From: DATKJS01 sp050015275
Lineage (GTDB): Bacteria > Acidobacteriota > Aminicenantia > Aminicenantales > Saccharicenantaceae
Length of the DNA stretch: 64,000 nt
Direction of reading: 5' to 3'
Assembly: GCA_050015275.1 (NCBI GenBank)
Contig: JBEKBS010000008.1
Coordinates: 34,225-98,224 of the forward strand
Shown: positions 51,535-60,278 of the stretch, in pieces
Layout of the letters: each line of letters begins with the position of its first letter
How positions within the stretch are numbered: position 1 is the first letter of the stretch
Made by a program: the position numbers and the translations under genes
The notes under the pieces: generated by a model
The model's database searches: none
Seen by the model: only the letters and a program-made list of their open reading frames with translations
Told to the model about the DNA's origin: nothing

Positions 51535-53748
51535 ATGCGTTTTCGCAAGATAAACTACGTTATTATTTTATTCCTCGGGTTCTCGTTCTTCGGGGGCATC
51601 CCCGTCGAATTCGGGAACGAGGGGGCGTTCTTCCACGGGTTCATGATCCCCAAGCCTGTGATCAGCATCGGCCTCGGCACGAACCTCAAGGACCTCCAGA
51701 TCCGCTCGTCTTCGGGGATGAAGATCTACCAGGTCGGTACGGGCTACAAGCTCATCTCGGATGACGCCGTCGAGGCCCAGGTCAAGGGCGACAGCCAGAA
51801 GATCACCGAAAAATTCGTCCTCCTCGTGGCCCACGCCAAGGAACGGAAGGAGGCTGACCTCCTGGTGGCCGGCCTTCAACGGAAGATCTCCGGCAAGATC
51901 TATGTCGAAGAGAACCGGGAGAACACGGCCGGCGGCGTCTTTGAGGTCAAGGTCGGGGACTTTTTGACCCGCGGCGACGCCCTGGCGGCGATCAAGGTCC
52001 TGAACGGACTGGGCCGGAAGGACGTCTGGATCCTCCGCGAGGACATCACCGAACGGGAATCCAAACCGACCTGGATGCTCCTCGACAACCACCTCCTGCC
52101 CCTCGACCGCGAATCCGTCCTCTACTTCATCCCGGCCAATCCGCAGAGCTTCCTGTCCTTCAACGGCCGGAGCTACCGGGGATTCTTCATCCTGAAGGGA
52201 ACGGCCAAGGGGGTCGTTCTCGTCAACGTCCTGAACCTCGAGGATTACCTGAAGAGCGTGGTCGCCGGCGAGCTCAACCCCGACCAGTTCAACGCCATCG
52301 AGGCCCTCAAGGCCCAGGCTGTGGCCGCGCGGACCTATGCCATCAAGAACATGGGCCTGTACAAGGATTACGGTTACGACCTGATCGATACGCCCCGCTC
52401 CCAGTTCTATTCCGGGATGGATTCCGAGCGTCCGCTGAGCACGCGGGCCGTCGATGAGACGCGGGGCGAGGTCATGCGTTACAAGGGCGATCTCATCAAC
52501 GCCCTCTACATGAGCACCTGCGGGGGCAGGACGGAGAACGTCGAGAACGTGTTTCCCGGCACTCCGTCCCCGTACCTCAGGAGCGTCGAATGCACGTACG
52601 AGAAGCAGCCGGAGTGGCACCTCGAAGTCAAGAACCCCGTCATCCCCGTCATGGTCGCCGGGCATAACGCGAGCTTGGATGCCGCTTTTCTGGCCGGCCT
52701 GGGCATCATTCCGCTGGGCGTCGAGCCCTTGGATTTCCGGCAGGATGGATCCTTCGAGGAGGCGATGGAATGGATCGGCTCCACGCGACGTCTCCTGGGC
52801 GTCATGCCCAGGGATTTCGCCCCTGAGCCCGCGCCTCTCGATTACGCCAACCTGTCCAGGATCCTGGTCCAGGCGTTCGGCTGGGAGGAGAGGGTTGCCC
52901 GTCTCATGGTCCCGTCCGAGGCCGATTTCCAGCTGAAGGACCTGCCGCAGATCCAGGGAAAGGACCGGGGACCGCTGGCCTATTGCCTTCAATCGCAGAT
53001 CTTCCCGGCTTCCCTGAGAGCGGGGGACCCGCGCCGCCCCGTCAGCCGGGCCGAGCTGGCCATGGCCCTGGGCAGGATCCTCGCGGCCGAGAAGAATTTC
53101 TACCAATCGGGGATCTTCCGTTCGGCCGGGAAGAACACCATCGAAGTGGGCCAGGACTTCGAGCGCAAGACCCTTCGCCTCTGCCCACACTTCTTCCTGC
53201 TCCGGAAGCTGAATGATACGGAGCCGGATTCCTTCGCCTCCCACCTGACGCTCCTCGGAGGAGAGAAGGTCCAGTGGATCGAGCGCGAGGGCGAAATCAC
53301 CTGGCTCGAGGTCCTCTACCCGCCGAACTCCAACGTCCTCGACCGGTCCTCGCGGTTCAACCGCTGGCAGGTCCAGAAGTCGGCGAACGAGCTCGACGCC
53401 ATGATCGGACCGTCTTTCCCCGTCGGGCGTGTCGTCGACATGGCCGTCAAGGCCCGGGGGGCCTCGGGACGCGTGACCGAGCTCCTCATCACGGGCACGG
53501 ACAGCAAGGTGACCGTGCGCGGCTTCCAGATCCGTGAGGTGCTGGGGCTCCGGGACACCCTCTTCGTCATCGACAAGTCTTACGACGAAGCGGGCCGCGT
53601 GAGCGGCTACACGTTCTCCGGCCGCGGCTGGGGGCACGGTGTCGGCCTCTGTCAGGTGGGGGCGTATGGGATGGCCCTGGCGGGCGCGAGATACACGGAG
53701 ATCCTGAAGAAGTATTACGTCGGGATCAAGATCGATAAGCTGGGGTGA
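51535..53748 (+). CDS. SpoIID/LytB-type peptidoglycan lytic protein with extra domains
   Basis: 737 residues. An N-terminal hydrophobic anchor/signal (NYVIILFLGFSFFGG) is followed by a SPOR-like region (about 95-175, VLLVAHAKERKEADLLVAG and VGDFLTRGDALAAIKVLNGLG). The SpoIID domain has the catalytic Glu in VVAGELNPDQFNAIEALKAQAVAARTYA (about 240-267) and closes with GRGWGHGVGLCQVGAYGMA near 695. A ~300-residue insertion (380-680) splits it, part of which resembles an S-layer-homology repeat. SpoIID enzymes cleave denuded peptidoglycan glycans. Because the organism otherwise looks Gram-negative, a role in division or cell-wall remodelling is more likely than sporulation. speE follows with a 4-bp overlap or +2 spacing. 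Confidence 0.87.
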   Translation: MRFRKINYVIILFLGFSFFGGIPVEFGNEGAFFHGFMIPKPVISIGLGTNLKDLQIRSSSGMKIYQVGTGYKLISDDAVEAQVKGDSQKITEKFVLLVAHAKERKEADLLVAGLQRKISGKIYVEENRENTAGGVFEVKVGDFLTRGDALAAIKVLNGLGRKDVWILREDITERESKPTWMLLDNHLLPLDRESVLYFIPANPQSFLSFNGRSYRGFFILKGTAKGVVLVNVLNLEDYLKSVVAGELNPDQFNAIEALKAQAVAARTYAIKNMGLYKDYGYDLIDTPRSQFYSGMDSERPLSTRAVDETRGEVMRYKGDLINALYMSTCGGRTENVENVFPGTPSPYLRSVECTYEKQPEWHLEVKNPVIPVMVAGHNASLDAAFLAGLGIIPLGVEPLDFRQDGSFEEAMEWIGSTRRLLGVMPRDFAPEPAPLDYANLSRILVQAFGWEERVARLMVPSEADFQLKDLPQIQGKDRGPLAYCLQSQIFPASLRAGDPRRPVSRAELAMALGRILAAEKNFYQSGIFRSAGKNTIEVGQDFERKTLRLCPHFFLLRKLNDTEPDSFASHLTLLGGEKVQWIEREGEITWLEVLYPPNSNVLDRSSRFNRWQVQKSANELDAMIGPSFPVGRVVDMAVKARGASGRVTELLITGTDSKVTVRGFQIREVLGLRDTLFVIDKSYDEAGRVSGYTFSGRGWGHGVGLCQVGAYGMALAGARYTEILKKYYVGIKIDKLG

Positions 53749-53750
53749 CC

Positions 53751-54596
53751 ATGAAGACGACGAGGGCCCTCAACGCCGCGAGGACCGAAGCCAGAGAGTA
53801 TCAGACCCCGGCCTCGGGGATTTTCTTCTCCGTCAAGGACGTCCTGTACAGCGGGAAATCGCGCTTCCAGACGATCGAGATCATCCGCAACGAGGATTAC
53901 GGCCGGGTCCTGCTCCTCGACGGCCTGGTCCAGACGACCGAGCGGGACGAGTTCTATTACCACGAGATGCTCGTCCACCCGGCGATGGCCTCCCACCCGG
54001 GGCCCGAGCACGTCCTGATCATCGGCGGCGGGGACGGCGGGGCCCTCCGCGAGGTCCTCAAATACGGGGTGAAACAGGCCTGGGTGGTGGAGATCGACGG
54101 CCAGGTCGTCGAGGCCTGCCGCGAGCATTTCCCGTGGCTGAGGCGCGCCTTCCGGGATGAGAGGGCGGAGCTCGTCGTCGCCGACGGGAACGTTTTCGTC
54201 GACAGGACGGTCCAGAAATTCGACGTCATCATCGTCGATTCGTCGGACCCCGTCGGGCCGTCGACGGTCCTCCACGAAGAGAGTTTTTACCGGAAGCTCA
54301 AATCCAGGCTCAAGGCCGGCGGTGTCATCGCCGCCCAGGCCGGCTCCCTCATGCTCCATCAGGATTCGCACGTCCGAAAGAGCGCTTTCCTCAGGCGGAT
54401 CTTCCGCCATTCGGATCTCTATCTCGGCCCCGTCCCCACCTACCCGGTCGGAATGTGGTGCTACAATTTCCTCTCGGACAGGATCGACCCGCGGGCCGTC
54501 AGGAAGCTGCGCTTCCCGAAGGGACTCAGGTACATCAACGGGGACGTGCTCCGGGCGTCCTTCGCCCTGCCGAATTTCCTCAAAGAGAAGCTCTAG
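53751..54596 (+). CDS. speE: Spermidine synthase (polyamine aminopropyltransferase)
   Basis: About 281 residues. N-terminal beta domain (VLYSGKSRFQTIEIIRNEDYGRVLLLDGLVQTTERDEFYYHEML), then the Rossmann part with IIGGGDGGALREVLKY, the substrate Asp-containing VDSSDPVGPS and a terminal FALPNFLKEKL. It transfers an aminopropyl group from decarboxylated AdoMet to putrescine. No AdoMet decarboxylase is in the window. An in-frame GTG at 53745 overlaps the preceding stop; I use ATG 53751. Its stop overlaps the convergent threonine dehydrogenase gene by four bases. Confidence 0.95.
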   Translation: MKTTRALNAARTEAREYQTPASGIFFSVKDVLYSGKSRFQTIEIIRNEDYGRVLLLDGLVQTTERDEFYYHEMLVHPAMASHPGPEHVLIIGGGDGGALREVLKYGVKQAWVVEIDGQVVEACREHFPWLRRAFRDERAELVVADGNVFVDRTVQKFDVIIVDSSDPVGPSTVLHEESFYRKLKSRLKAGGVIAAQAGSLMLHQDSHVRKSAFLRRIFRHSDLYLGPVPTYPVGMWCYNFLSDRIDPRAVRKLRFPKGLRYINGDVLRASFALPNFLKEKL

Positions 54597-55555
54597 GCGG
54601 CGAAGCGCTTGCCGAGCGCGGTGAGCATGTCGTCTGTCATCCGGGCCAGGTCGTAATCAGGACGCCAGCCCCACTCGCGGCGGGCCGCGGAATCGTCGAT
54701 CGAGGCGGGCCATGAATCGGCGATGGCCTGCCGGAAGTCGGGCTCATAGTCACAGACAAAAGTGGGGATCCGCTTGATGATCTCGGCGGCCAGCTCTCCC
54801 GCCGTGAAGCTCATAGCGGAGACGTTGAAGTTGGAGTGGTGCCGGAGCTTGGCGAAGTCCGCTTCCATCAGGTCGATCGTGCACTTCAGGCAGTCGGGCA
54901 TGTACATCATGGGCAGGCGCGTGTCCTCCCGGAGAAAACAGGTGTAGCGGCCGCGTTTCACGGCCTCGAAAAAGATGGCGACCGCATAATCGGTCGTGCC
55001 GCCGCCGGGCAGGGTCTGGTGGCTGATGATCCCCGGATAGCGGCACCCCCGGACGTCGAGCCCGTATTTCTGGACATAGTAATCGCAGAGGAGCTCGCCC
55101 GCGACCTTGGTCACTCCATAAATCGTCTTCGGGTCGAGGACGGTGTCTTGGGGAGTATCCTGCCGGGGCGTCGCCGGGCCGAAGACGGCGATCGAGCTCG
55201 GCGAGAAGACCCGGACGAGGCCCAGCCCGCGGGCAGCCTCGAGCACGTTGTACAGCCCGTTGAGATTGACCTCCCAGGCCTTCTGGGGGTTCTTTTCCCC
55301 CGTGGCCGAAAGGAGAGCGGCCAGGTGGTAGACGGTGTCGATCCTGTATTTCCGGATGAGCCCCTCGAGGGCCGGCCGGTCCATGACGTTGAGCAGCTCG
55401 AAGGGCCCGGATTCCACGAGCGGCCCCTCGGGCCTGACGACGTCCGTGACGAGGACGTTCCCGGCGCCGTATTTCGACCGGAGAGCGTTGGCCAGCTCCG
55501 AGCCGATCTGGCCGGCCGCGCCCGTCATCAAGACCCGTTTCATCTCTTTCGCCAT
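54593..55555 (-). CDS. tdh: SDR-type L-threonine 3-dehydrogenase
   Basis: 320 residues of the extended SDR fold: MTGAAGQIGSELANAL Rossmann motif, VYHLAALLSATGEKNPQKAWEVN, Tyr-x3-Lys in IYGVTKVAGELL. The family-specific segments LPGGGTTDYAVAIFFEA and the C-terminal DFRQAIADSWPASIDDSAARREWGW mark the NAD-dependent threonine dehydrogenase subgroup rather than GalE. It oxidises L-threonine to 2-amino-3-ketobutyrate. GGAGA precedes the ATG by 8 nt, with a hairpin in the leader. A partner glycine C-acetyltransferase is not adjacent; the serine-palmitoyltransferase-like enzyme at 16.3 kb is the only relative in the window. Confidence 0.85.
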   Translation of the reverse strand: MAKEMKRVLMTGAAGQIGSELANALRSKYGAGNVLVTDVVRPEGPLVESGPFELLNVMDRPALEGLIRKYRIDTVYHLAALLSATGEKNPQKAWEVNLNGLYNVLEAARGLGLVRVFSPSSIAVFGPATPRQDTPQDTVLDPKTIYGVTKVAGELLCDYYVQKYGLDVRGCRYPGIISHQTLPGGGTTDYAVAIFFEAVKRGRYTCFLREDTRLPMMYMPDCLKCTIDLMEADFAKLRHHSNFNVSAMSFTAGELAAEIIKRIPTFVCDYEPDFRQAIADSWPASIDDSAARREWGWRPDYDLARMTDDMLTALGKRFAA

Positions 55556-55571
55556 GGAACGTTCTCCGTTC

Positions 55572-55590
55572 GCGGGACCATCCGTCCCGC
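55572..55590 (-). promoter_or_regulatory. Leader hairpin upstream of tdh
   Basis: Perfect 7-bp G+C-rich stem (GCGGGAC/GTCCCGC) with a 5-nt loop, a few bases after the predicted transcription start and just before the ribosome binding site. Confidence 0.45.
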
Positions 55591-55599
55591 AAAGCGTAC

Positions 55600-55628
55600 C
55601 TTATAGCACAGGCCGCAAGCGGGGTCAA
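55600..55628 (-). promoter_or_regulatory. Promoter of tdh
   Basis: TTGACC (55623-55628), 17 bp, TATAAG (55600-55605). Confidence 0.75.
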
Positions 55629-55687
55629 ACCTACAGTCTGACATTCCCCCTCTCTATTTTGCTCAACATGACCTTGTCTCAACCCTC

Positions 55688-55716
55688 TTGCCTTGCGCGG
55701 CGTCTTCCGCTAAAGT
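55688..55716 (+). promoter_or_regulatory. Promoter of the ammonia-lyase gene
   Basis: TTGCCT (55688-55693), 17 bp, TAAAGT (55711-55716); leader of about 46 nt with AGAGGAG. Confidence 0.6.
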
Positions 55717-55768
55717 GATAAGCCTCAGTCATGACGAAGCCGAAGATCAACCCAGAGGAGACATGACC

Positions 55769-57292
55769 ATGCCCATCGTCCTCAACGGAGAGGGACTGAC
55801 CATCGAAAAAGTCGTCCAGATCGCCCGCGGCGGTGAACCCATCGCCCTCGCCCCTGAGGCCAAAAAGCGGATCGAGAAATGCCGGGCCCTGCTCGAGGAC
55901 AAGATCCAGAAGCGGGAGATCATGTACGGGGTCAACACCGGCATCGGCGAGCTGGCCAACGTCGTTCTCACCCAGGAACAGGTCGAAAAATACCAGCGTT
56001 ACCTCGTTTACAGCCACGCCGCCGGCTACGGAAAGCCCATGCCCGAGGAGGTCGTCCGGGCCTCCGTCCTCAGCCGGATCAACTGCCATTGCCATGGCCA
56101 CTCCGGACTCCGCCTCGCCGTCGTCGAGACCCTCGTCGACCTCCTCAATAAGGGCGTGACGCCCGTCATGTGCGAGAAGGGGTCGGTCGGCGCCTGCGGC
56201 GACCTCTCGCCCATGGCCCAGATGGCCCTCGTCCCCATGGGCGAAGGCGAAGCCTTCTATCGCGGCGAGCGCCTCCCCGGCGCCGAGGCCCTCCGGCGGG
56301 CCGGCATCAAGCCTATCGTCCTCCACGCCCGGGACGGGCTGGCCATGATCAACGGCTCGAACGTCATCACCGGCATGTCGGCCCTCGTCGTCCAGGACGT
56401 CCACCGCTGGCTCAAGATGTCCGAGATCGCCGCGGCCATGACCCTCGAAGTGCTCAACGCCAACATGAAGGCCTATGACGAGCGCCTGCATAAGACACGC
56501 GGCTATCCGGGCGCCCTCGAATCGGCCGAGAACGTCCGCCGGGTCACTGAAGGGAGCGTTCTTCTCGCCCAGCCCGGCAAGAAGGTCCAGGACGCCTATA
56601 GCCTCCGGAGCACGCCCCAGGTCGTCGGAGCGGCCCGCGACGCCCTCAAATGGGCCCGCTACATGATCGAGATCGAGCTCAACGGGGCCGCCGACAACCC
56701 CGTCTTTTTCCCCGATGAACAGCTCGTCCTGACCGGCGCGAACTTCCAAGGGGTGCCCATGGCCTTCGCCCTCGAGCTCCTGGGCACGGCCGTGACCACG
56801 GTCGCGGTCCTTTCCGAGCGGCGCCACAACCGCCTCATGAATCCCCACCTCAACGCCGGCCTTCCCGCCTTCCTCACCAAGGGCGCCGGGATGTTCTCGG
56901 GACTCATGCTGACCCAGTACACCGCCGGAGCCCTCATCTGCGAGAACCGCGTCCTCTGCCACCCGGCGGCGACGGGCTCCATCCCGGCCGCGGCCGACCA
57001 GGAGGACTTCGTCAGCATGGGCATGACCACCGCCCTCAAGACGCGCCAGATCATCGACAACGCCCAGGCCGTCCTGGCCATCGAGCTCATCGCCGGCGCC
57101 CAGGCCGTCGATTTCCGCAAGCCCGCCAAGCCCGGGAAGGGCGTTCAGGCCGCCTACGAGGTCATCCGCAAGCACGTCGCGTTCCTCGAGGAGGACAGGC
57201 CGCTCTTCGACGACATCAACAGGCTGAAGGAGGTCGTCCAATCCGGCGAGATCCTCGAGGCGGTCGAGGCGGCGGTCGGGACGCTGAGCTAA
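55769..57292 (+). CDS. Aromatic amino acid lyase family protein (HAL-like) with Ala-Cys-Gly triad
   Basis: 507 residues, the length of histidine ammonia-lyase. Conserved segments: YGVNTGIGELANVVL, LVYSHAAGYG (active-site His), GLAMINGSN, QDAYSLRSTPQVVG, ADQEDFVSMG and a final VDFRKPAKPG. The prosthetic MIO group normally forms from Ala-Ser-Gly in GSVGASGDL; here it is GSVGACGDLSPM, with Cys at residue 143, the position of the MIO serine in Pseudomonas HAL. The enzyme removes or shifts an alpha-amino group; substrate not certain. The other hut genes are absent. Start ATG 55769 lies 8 nt after GAGGAG. A SDR gene abuts it with no spacer. Confidence 0.85.
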   Translation: MPIVLNGEGLTIEKVVQIARGGEPIALAPEAKKRIEKCRALLEDKIQKREIMYGVNTGIGELANVVLTQEQVEKYQRYLVYSHAAGYGKPMPEEVVRASVLSRINCHCHGHSGLRLAVVETLVDLLNKGVTPVMCEKGSVGACGDLSPMAQMALVPMGEGEAFYRGERLPGAEALRRAGIKPIVLHARDGLAMINGSNVITGMSALVVQDVHRWLKMSEIAAAMTLEVLNANMKAYDERLHKTRGYPGALESAENVRRVTEGSVLLAQPGKKVQDAYSLRSTPQVVGAARDALKWARYMIEIELNGAADNPVFFPDEQLVLTGANFQGVPMAFALELLGTAVTTVAVLSERRHNRLMNPHLNAGLPAFLTKGAGMFSGLMLTQYTAGALICENRVLCHPAATGSIPAAADQEDFVSMGMTTALKTRQIIDNAQAVLAIELIAGAQAVDFRKPAKPGKGVQAAYEVIRKHVAFLEEDRPLFDDINRLKEVVQSGEILEAVEAAVGTLS

Positions 57293-58009
57293 ATGAGCCT
57301 GCGCATCGCCCTCGTGACCGGAGCCAGCCGGGGCATGGGCCGCGAGATCGCCCTCCGTCTGGCCGACGATGTCTCCGGAGTCGCCGTCCACTACTTCAGT
57401 CGGCGGGACGAGGCCCAGGCGCTGGCCGCCGCCATCCGGGAAAAGGGCAAGCTCGGCGCTGTCTTCCGGGCCGACCTCACCAAGAAGGCCCAGGCCGCCG
57501 GCCTCATCAAGAAGGTCGAGGAGAAGTTCGCCCGGATCGATATCCTGGTCAACAACGTCGGGCCCTTCCTCGTCAAGCCCTGGGACCAGCTCGAGGTCTC
57601 CGACTGGGAGCGCGTCCTGCGTGGCAACCTTCTCGGCTCCTACTTCTGCATCAAGGCAGCCCTGGCGGGGATGAGGAAGCGCCAGTGGGGGAGGATCATC
57701 AATATCGGGTACAGCCGGGCCGAGCAGTTGACCTCCTTCCCGACGATCGCGCCCTACGCCGCCGCCAAGACGGGCCTTCTCATCCTGACCCGGACGGCCG
57801 CCGTTTCCGAGGCCCCGAACAGGATCACGGTCAACATGGTTTCGCCCGGGCTGATCAAGGGCGGCGTCCTTCCCCAGGCCCGGGACCTCTCCGAGTCCCA
57901 GCTGGGCACTTTCGCGGACGTGGCCGAGGCCGTGGCTTTCCTGGCCTCCGACAGGGCCGCCTCCATCACGGGCGCCAACCTCATCGTCGCCGGCACCTGG
58001 AAAATGTGA
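57293..58009 (+). CDS. SDR family oxidoreductase (FabG-like)
   Basis: 238 residues of the classical SDR type: VTGASRGMGREIALRLA cofactor loop, LVNNVGP, the catalytic Tyr and Lys in IAPYAAAKTGL, and VNMVSPGLIKGG. The conserved catalytic Ser upstream of the Tyr is in an unusual context (INIGYSRAEQL), which may shift the active site. Starts on the base after the ammonia-lyase stop, so the two are an operon and may act on one substrate. The keto or hydroxy substrate is unknown. The closing GANLIVAGTWKM replaces the usual dimer tail. Confidence 0.85.
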   Translation: MSLRIALVTGASRGMGREIALRLADDVSGVAVHYFSRRDEAQALAAAIREKGKLGAVFRADLTKKAQAAGLIKKVEEKFARIDILVNNVGPFLVKPWDQLEVSDWERVLRGNLLGSYFCIKAALAGMRKRQWGRIINIGYSRAEQLTSFPTIAPYAAAKTGLLILTRTAAVSEAPNRITVNMVSPGLIKGGVLPQARDLSESQLGTFADVAEAVAFLASDRAASITGANLIVAGTWKM

Positions 58010-58070
58010 GCCGCCCCTGAAGGGGGGCGCTCCGCCGGGGAGAAAGGGGAGCTTCGTCCCGGCGGGTTCG

Positions 58071-58099
58071 TTGACTTCCCCGGGGGCCCGCGCTAACAT
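58071..58099 (+). promoter_or_regulatory. Promoter of the SPFH-domain gene
   Basis: TTGACT (58071-58076), 17 bp, TAACAT (58094-58099); leader of about 29 nt with AAGGAGGG. Confidence 0.72.
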
Positions 58100-58134
58100 T
58101 GAGGAAATCGAGAATCGTCCCAAGGAGGGTTCAT

Positions 58135-58992
58135 ATGACTGTTCTGTTTTGGATCGCCATCGCCGTTATCGTTATTTTTCTCTCGGGCATCCGGATCATC
58201 CGTCCCACGCACCGCGGCCTGGTCGAGCGCCTCGGCCGGTACAACCGGTTCGTCAAGGCCGGCTTCCAGTGGATCATCCCGGCCATCGAAACCCTGCACA
58301 GCGTCAACATCACGGAGCAGATGGTGGACGCGGCGCCCCAGGAGATCATCACCTACGACAACCTCAACGCCCGTGTCGACGCCCAGGTCTATTTCAAGGT
58401 CAAGGACGACGAGGAAAGAGTCAAGGCCTCCCAATACAACGTCAACAACTACCAGTGGCAGATCGTCAACCTGGCCCGGACGACCCTCCGCAACATCATC
58501 GGCACCCTGACCCTCAAGTCGGCCAACAGCGAGCGCGGCAAGATCAACGAGGAGCTGCTCAAGACCCTGTCCACCGAGACGGCCCGCTGGGGGATCGACA
58601 TCGTCCGGACCGAGCTCAAGGAGATCGACCCGCCCAAGGACGTCCAGGAGACCATGAACAAAGTCGTCAAGGCCGAGAACGAGAAGGTCGCGGCCGTCGA
58701 TTTTGCCACGGCCCGCGAGACGGTCGCCGACGGCGAGCGCCGGGCGGAGATCAAGAAGGCCGACGGCATCCGGCAGGCCAAGATCCTCGAGGCCCAGGGC
58801 GAGGCCGAGGCCATCCGCCTGGTCAACGAAGCGGCCGAGAAGTATTTCGTGGGGAACGCCCAGGTCCTGCGCCGCCTTCAGGCGCTCGAAACGGCCCTCC
58901 AGAACAACGCGAAGATCATCGTGCCGTCCGATAAGGACATCGTCAACGTCATCGGCGAGATGGCCGGCATCCTGCCGATCAAGAAACCGTAG
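58135..58992 (+). CDS. SPFH/band-7 domain protein (stomatin/paraslipin type)
   Basis: About 285 residues. One N-terminal membrane anchor (VLFWIAIAVIVIFLSGIRII), then the SPFH domain (about 25-200; HRGLVERLGRYNRFVKAGFQWIIPAIETL, ITYDNLNARVDAQVYFKV), then a helical coiled region with repeated Ala/Glu (RRAEIKKADGIRQAKILEAQGEAEAIRLVN) and a short tail. SPFH proteins form membrane rings that scaffold proteases or other proteins; HflK/HflC and stomatins are relatives. No NfeD partner is adjacent. Start ATG 58135, after AAGGAGG. A palindromic element separates it from the convergent HtrA gene. Confidence 0.9.
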   Translation: MTVLFWIAIAVIVIFLSGIRIIRPTHRGLVERLGRYNRFVKAGFQWIIPAIETLHSVNITEQMVDAAPQEIITYDNLNARVDAQVYFKVKDDEERVKASQYNVNNYQWQIVNLARTTLRNIIGTLTLKSANSERGKINEELLKTLSTETARWGIDIVRTELKEIDPPKDVQETMNKVVKAENEKVAAVDFATARETVADGERRAEIKKADGIRQAKILEAQGEAEAIRLVNEAAEKYFVGNAQVLRRLQALETALQNNAKIIVPSDKDIVNVIGEMAGILPIKKP

Positions 58993-59000
58993 GAGGCTGT

Positions 59001-59082
59001 CCTTCTTACAAGAAAAACGGGACAGATCTACTTCTTTCCAGTTTTCTTAACAGAAAGCAGACCCGACCCCTTCTTGTAAAGG
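59001..59082. repeat. REP/MITE-like imperfect inverted repeat in the convergent spacer
   Basis: The outer arms TTACAAGAA (59006-59014) and TTCTTGTAA (59071-59079) are exact complements. The inner CGGGACAGATCTACTT matches the reverse complement of the other side at about 11 of 16 positions, with A/G differences that keep G-U pairing. The element therefore folds into one ~80-nt hairpin filling the spacer between two convergent genes. Confidence 0.6.
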
Positions 59083-59088
59083 CGGGGC

Positions 59089-60273
59089 TCAATCGGTCCC
59101 GACGAGCCGGATCTGGACCTTGCGCGATTTTCCGTCACGCTCCACGGTCAAGGTCACCGTTTCCCCGATCTTGAAGTTGTCGAGCGCGCTGAAGAAGTCG
59201 TCGTACGATTTAACCTTCGTCCCCTCGATGGCCGTGATCACGTCGCGGATGTAGAGGCGCCCGTAGCTGTCTCGGCCGAGGCCGCGGAGCCCGAGTCCGT
59301 AGGCCTGGGTGTCCCGCGGCACGTCCCGGATGATGGCGCCCTCGGTACCCGCCCGGCTCGCATATTCGTCCGGCACGAACGTGATCCCTCCGACCCCCGG
59401 CCGCGTGACCTTCCCGAACTGGATGATCTCCGGCACGATCTTCTTGATCAAGTCCACGGGGACGGCGAAGCCGAGGCCGCTCGAGGTCCCCGAAGGGCTG
59501 ATGATCAACGTGTTCATGCCGACGAGCGCGCCCGACGAATCGAGGAGCGGCCCGCCCGAGTTCCCGGGGTTGATCGAGGCGTCCGTCTGGATCATGTCGC
59601 GGATGGTGACGCCGCCTGCCCCGGGCATGTTCCGCCCGATGGCGCTGACGATCCCCTTGGTCACCGTGTGGTCGAAGCCGAACGGGTTGCCGATGGCGAT
59701 GACCTTCTGTCCCACCTGCAGGTCTTTGGAGGTCCCGATCTGGACGGGCTGCAGGTCCGGCACATTCTCCTGGAGCTGGAGAACGGCGATGTCCTTGGCC
59801 GGCTCCCGGCCGATGAGCTTGGCCTCGACTTGCTTCTGGTTGGGCAGGCTGACCATGAACTTGACCCCGTCCTCGATGACGTGGAAGTTGGTCACGATGT
59901 GCCCCCTGTCGTCCCAGACGAAGCCCGAGCCGCTGCCGCGGGCCACGGGCTGGTCCGAGGTGAAAAAGAAGTCCTGGACGTACTGCATGTTGGTGATGAA
60001 CACGACGGAGTTCCGGGTCTTCTTGACGATGTCGATCGTGTTCTGCTCGTCCTCGGTGAGGGCCTTCGGCGACGGCCGCTGGGCCTGGGACGATGACATC
60101 GCCGGCTGGGCCGATCCCGGCTGTGGCTGCAATTGCTGCCGGGCTTCGTCCGTGACATTCGCTGGTTGCCCCCGGGGGGGATCCGGCCGGGTCTGTCTGT
60201 CCGGAGTGTCGGCGCACGCGGAGAGGGCCCAACCCATGACCAGGGCCAGAAGCAGGGATCCTTTTTTTCTCAT
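59089..60273 (-). CDS. HtrA/DegP-type S1C serine protease, lipoprotein
   Basis: About 394 residues. A lipoprotein signal (LVMGWALSAC, lipobox Leu-Ser-Ala-Cys) leads to a Pro/Gln-rich linker and a trypsin-like domain with the triad His (TNFHVI), Asp (KDIAVLQL) and Ser (GNSGGP), then a PDZ domain to the C-terminus. It should sit in the periplasm anchored to a membrane and degrade or refold damaged envelope proteins. The start is ATG 60273 (AAGGA 8 nt upstream) or 60282, which overlaps the esterase stop by 4 bp. Only one PDZ, like DegS. Confidence 0.9.
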   Translation of the reverse strand: MRKKGSLLLALVMGWALSACADTPDRQTRPDPPRGQPANVTDEARQQLQPQPGSAQPAMSSSQAQRPSPKALTEDEQNTIDIVKKTRNSVVFITNMQYVQDFFFTSDQPVARGSGSGFVWDDRGHIVTNFHVIEDGVKFMVSLPNQKQVEAKLIGREPAKDIAVLQLQENVPDLQPVQIGTSKDLQVGQKVIAIGNPFGFDHTVTKGIVSAIGRNMPGAGGVTIRDMIQTDASINPGNSGGPLLDSSGALVGMNTLIISPSGTSSGLGFAVPVDLIKKIVPEIIQFGKVTRPGVGGITFVPDEYASRAGTEGAIIRDVPRDTQAYGLGLRGLGRDSYGRLYIRDVITAIEGTKVKSYDDFFSALDNFKIGETVTLTVERDGKSRKVQIRLVGTD

Positions 60274-60278
60274 GGCGC

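Noticed and set aside
58012..58030. Stem-loop after the SDR gene (CGCCCC-TGAA-GGGG)
   Set aside because: No T tract, asymmetric arms; too weak to list as a terminator.
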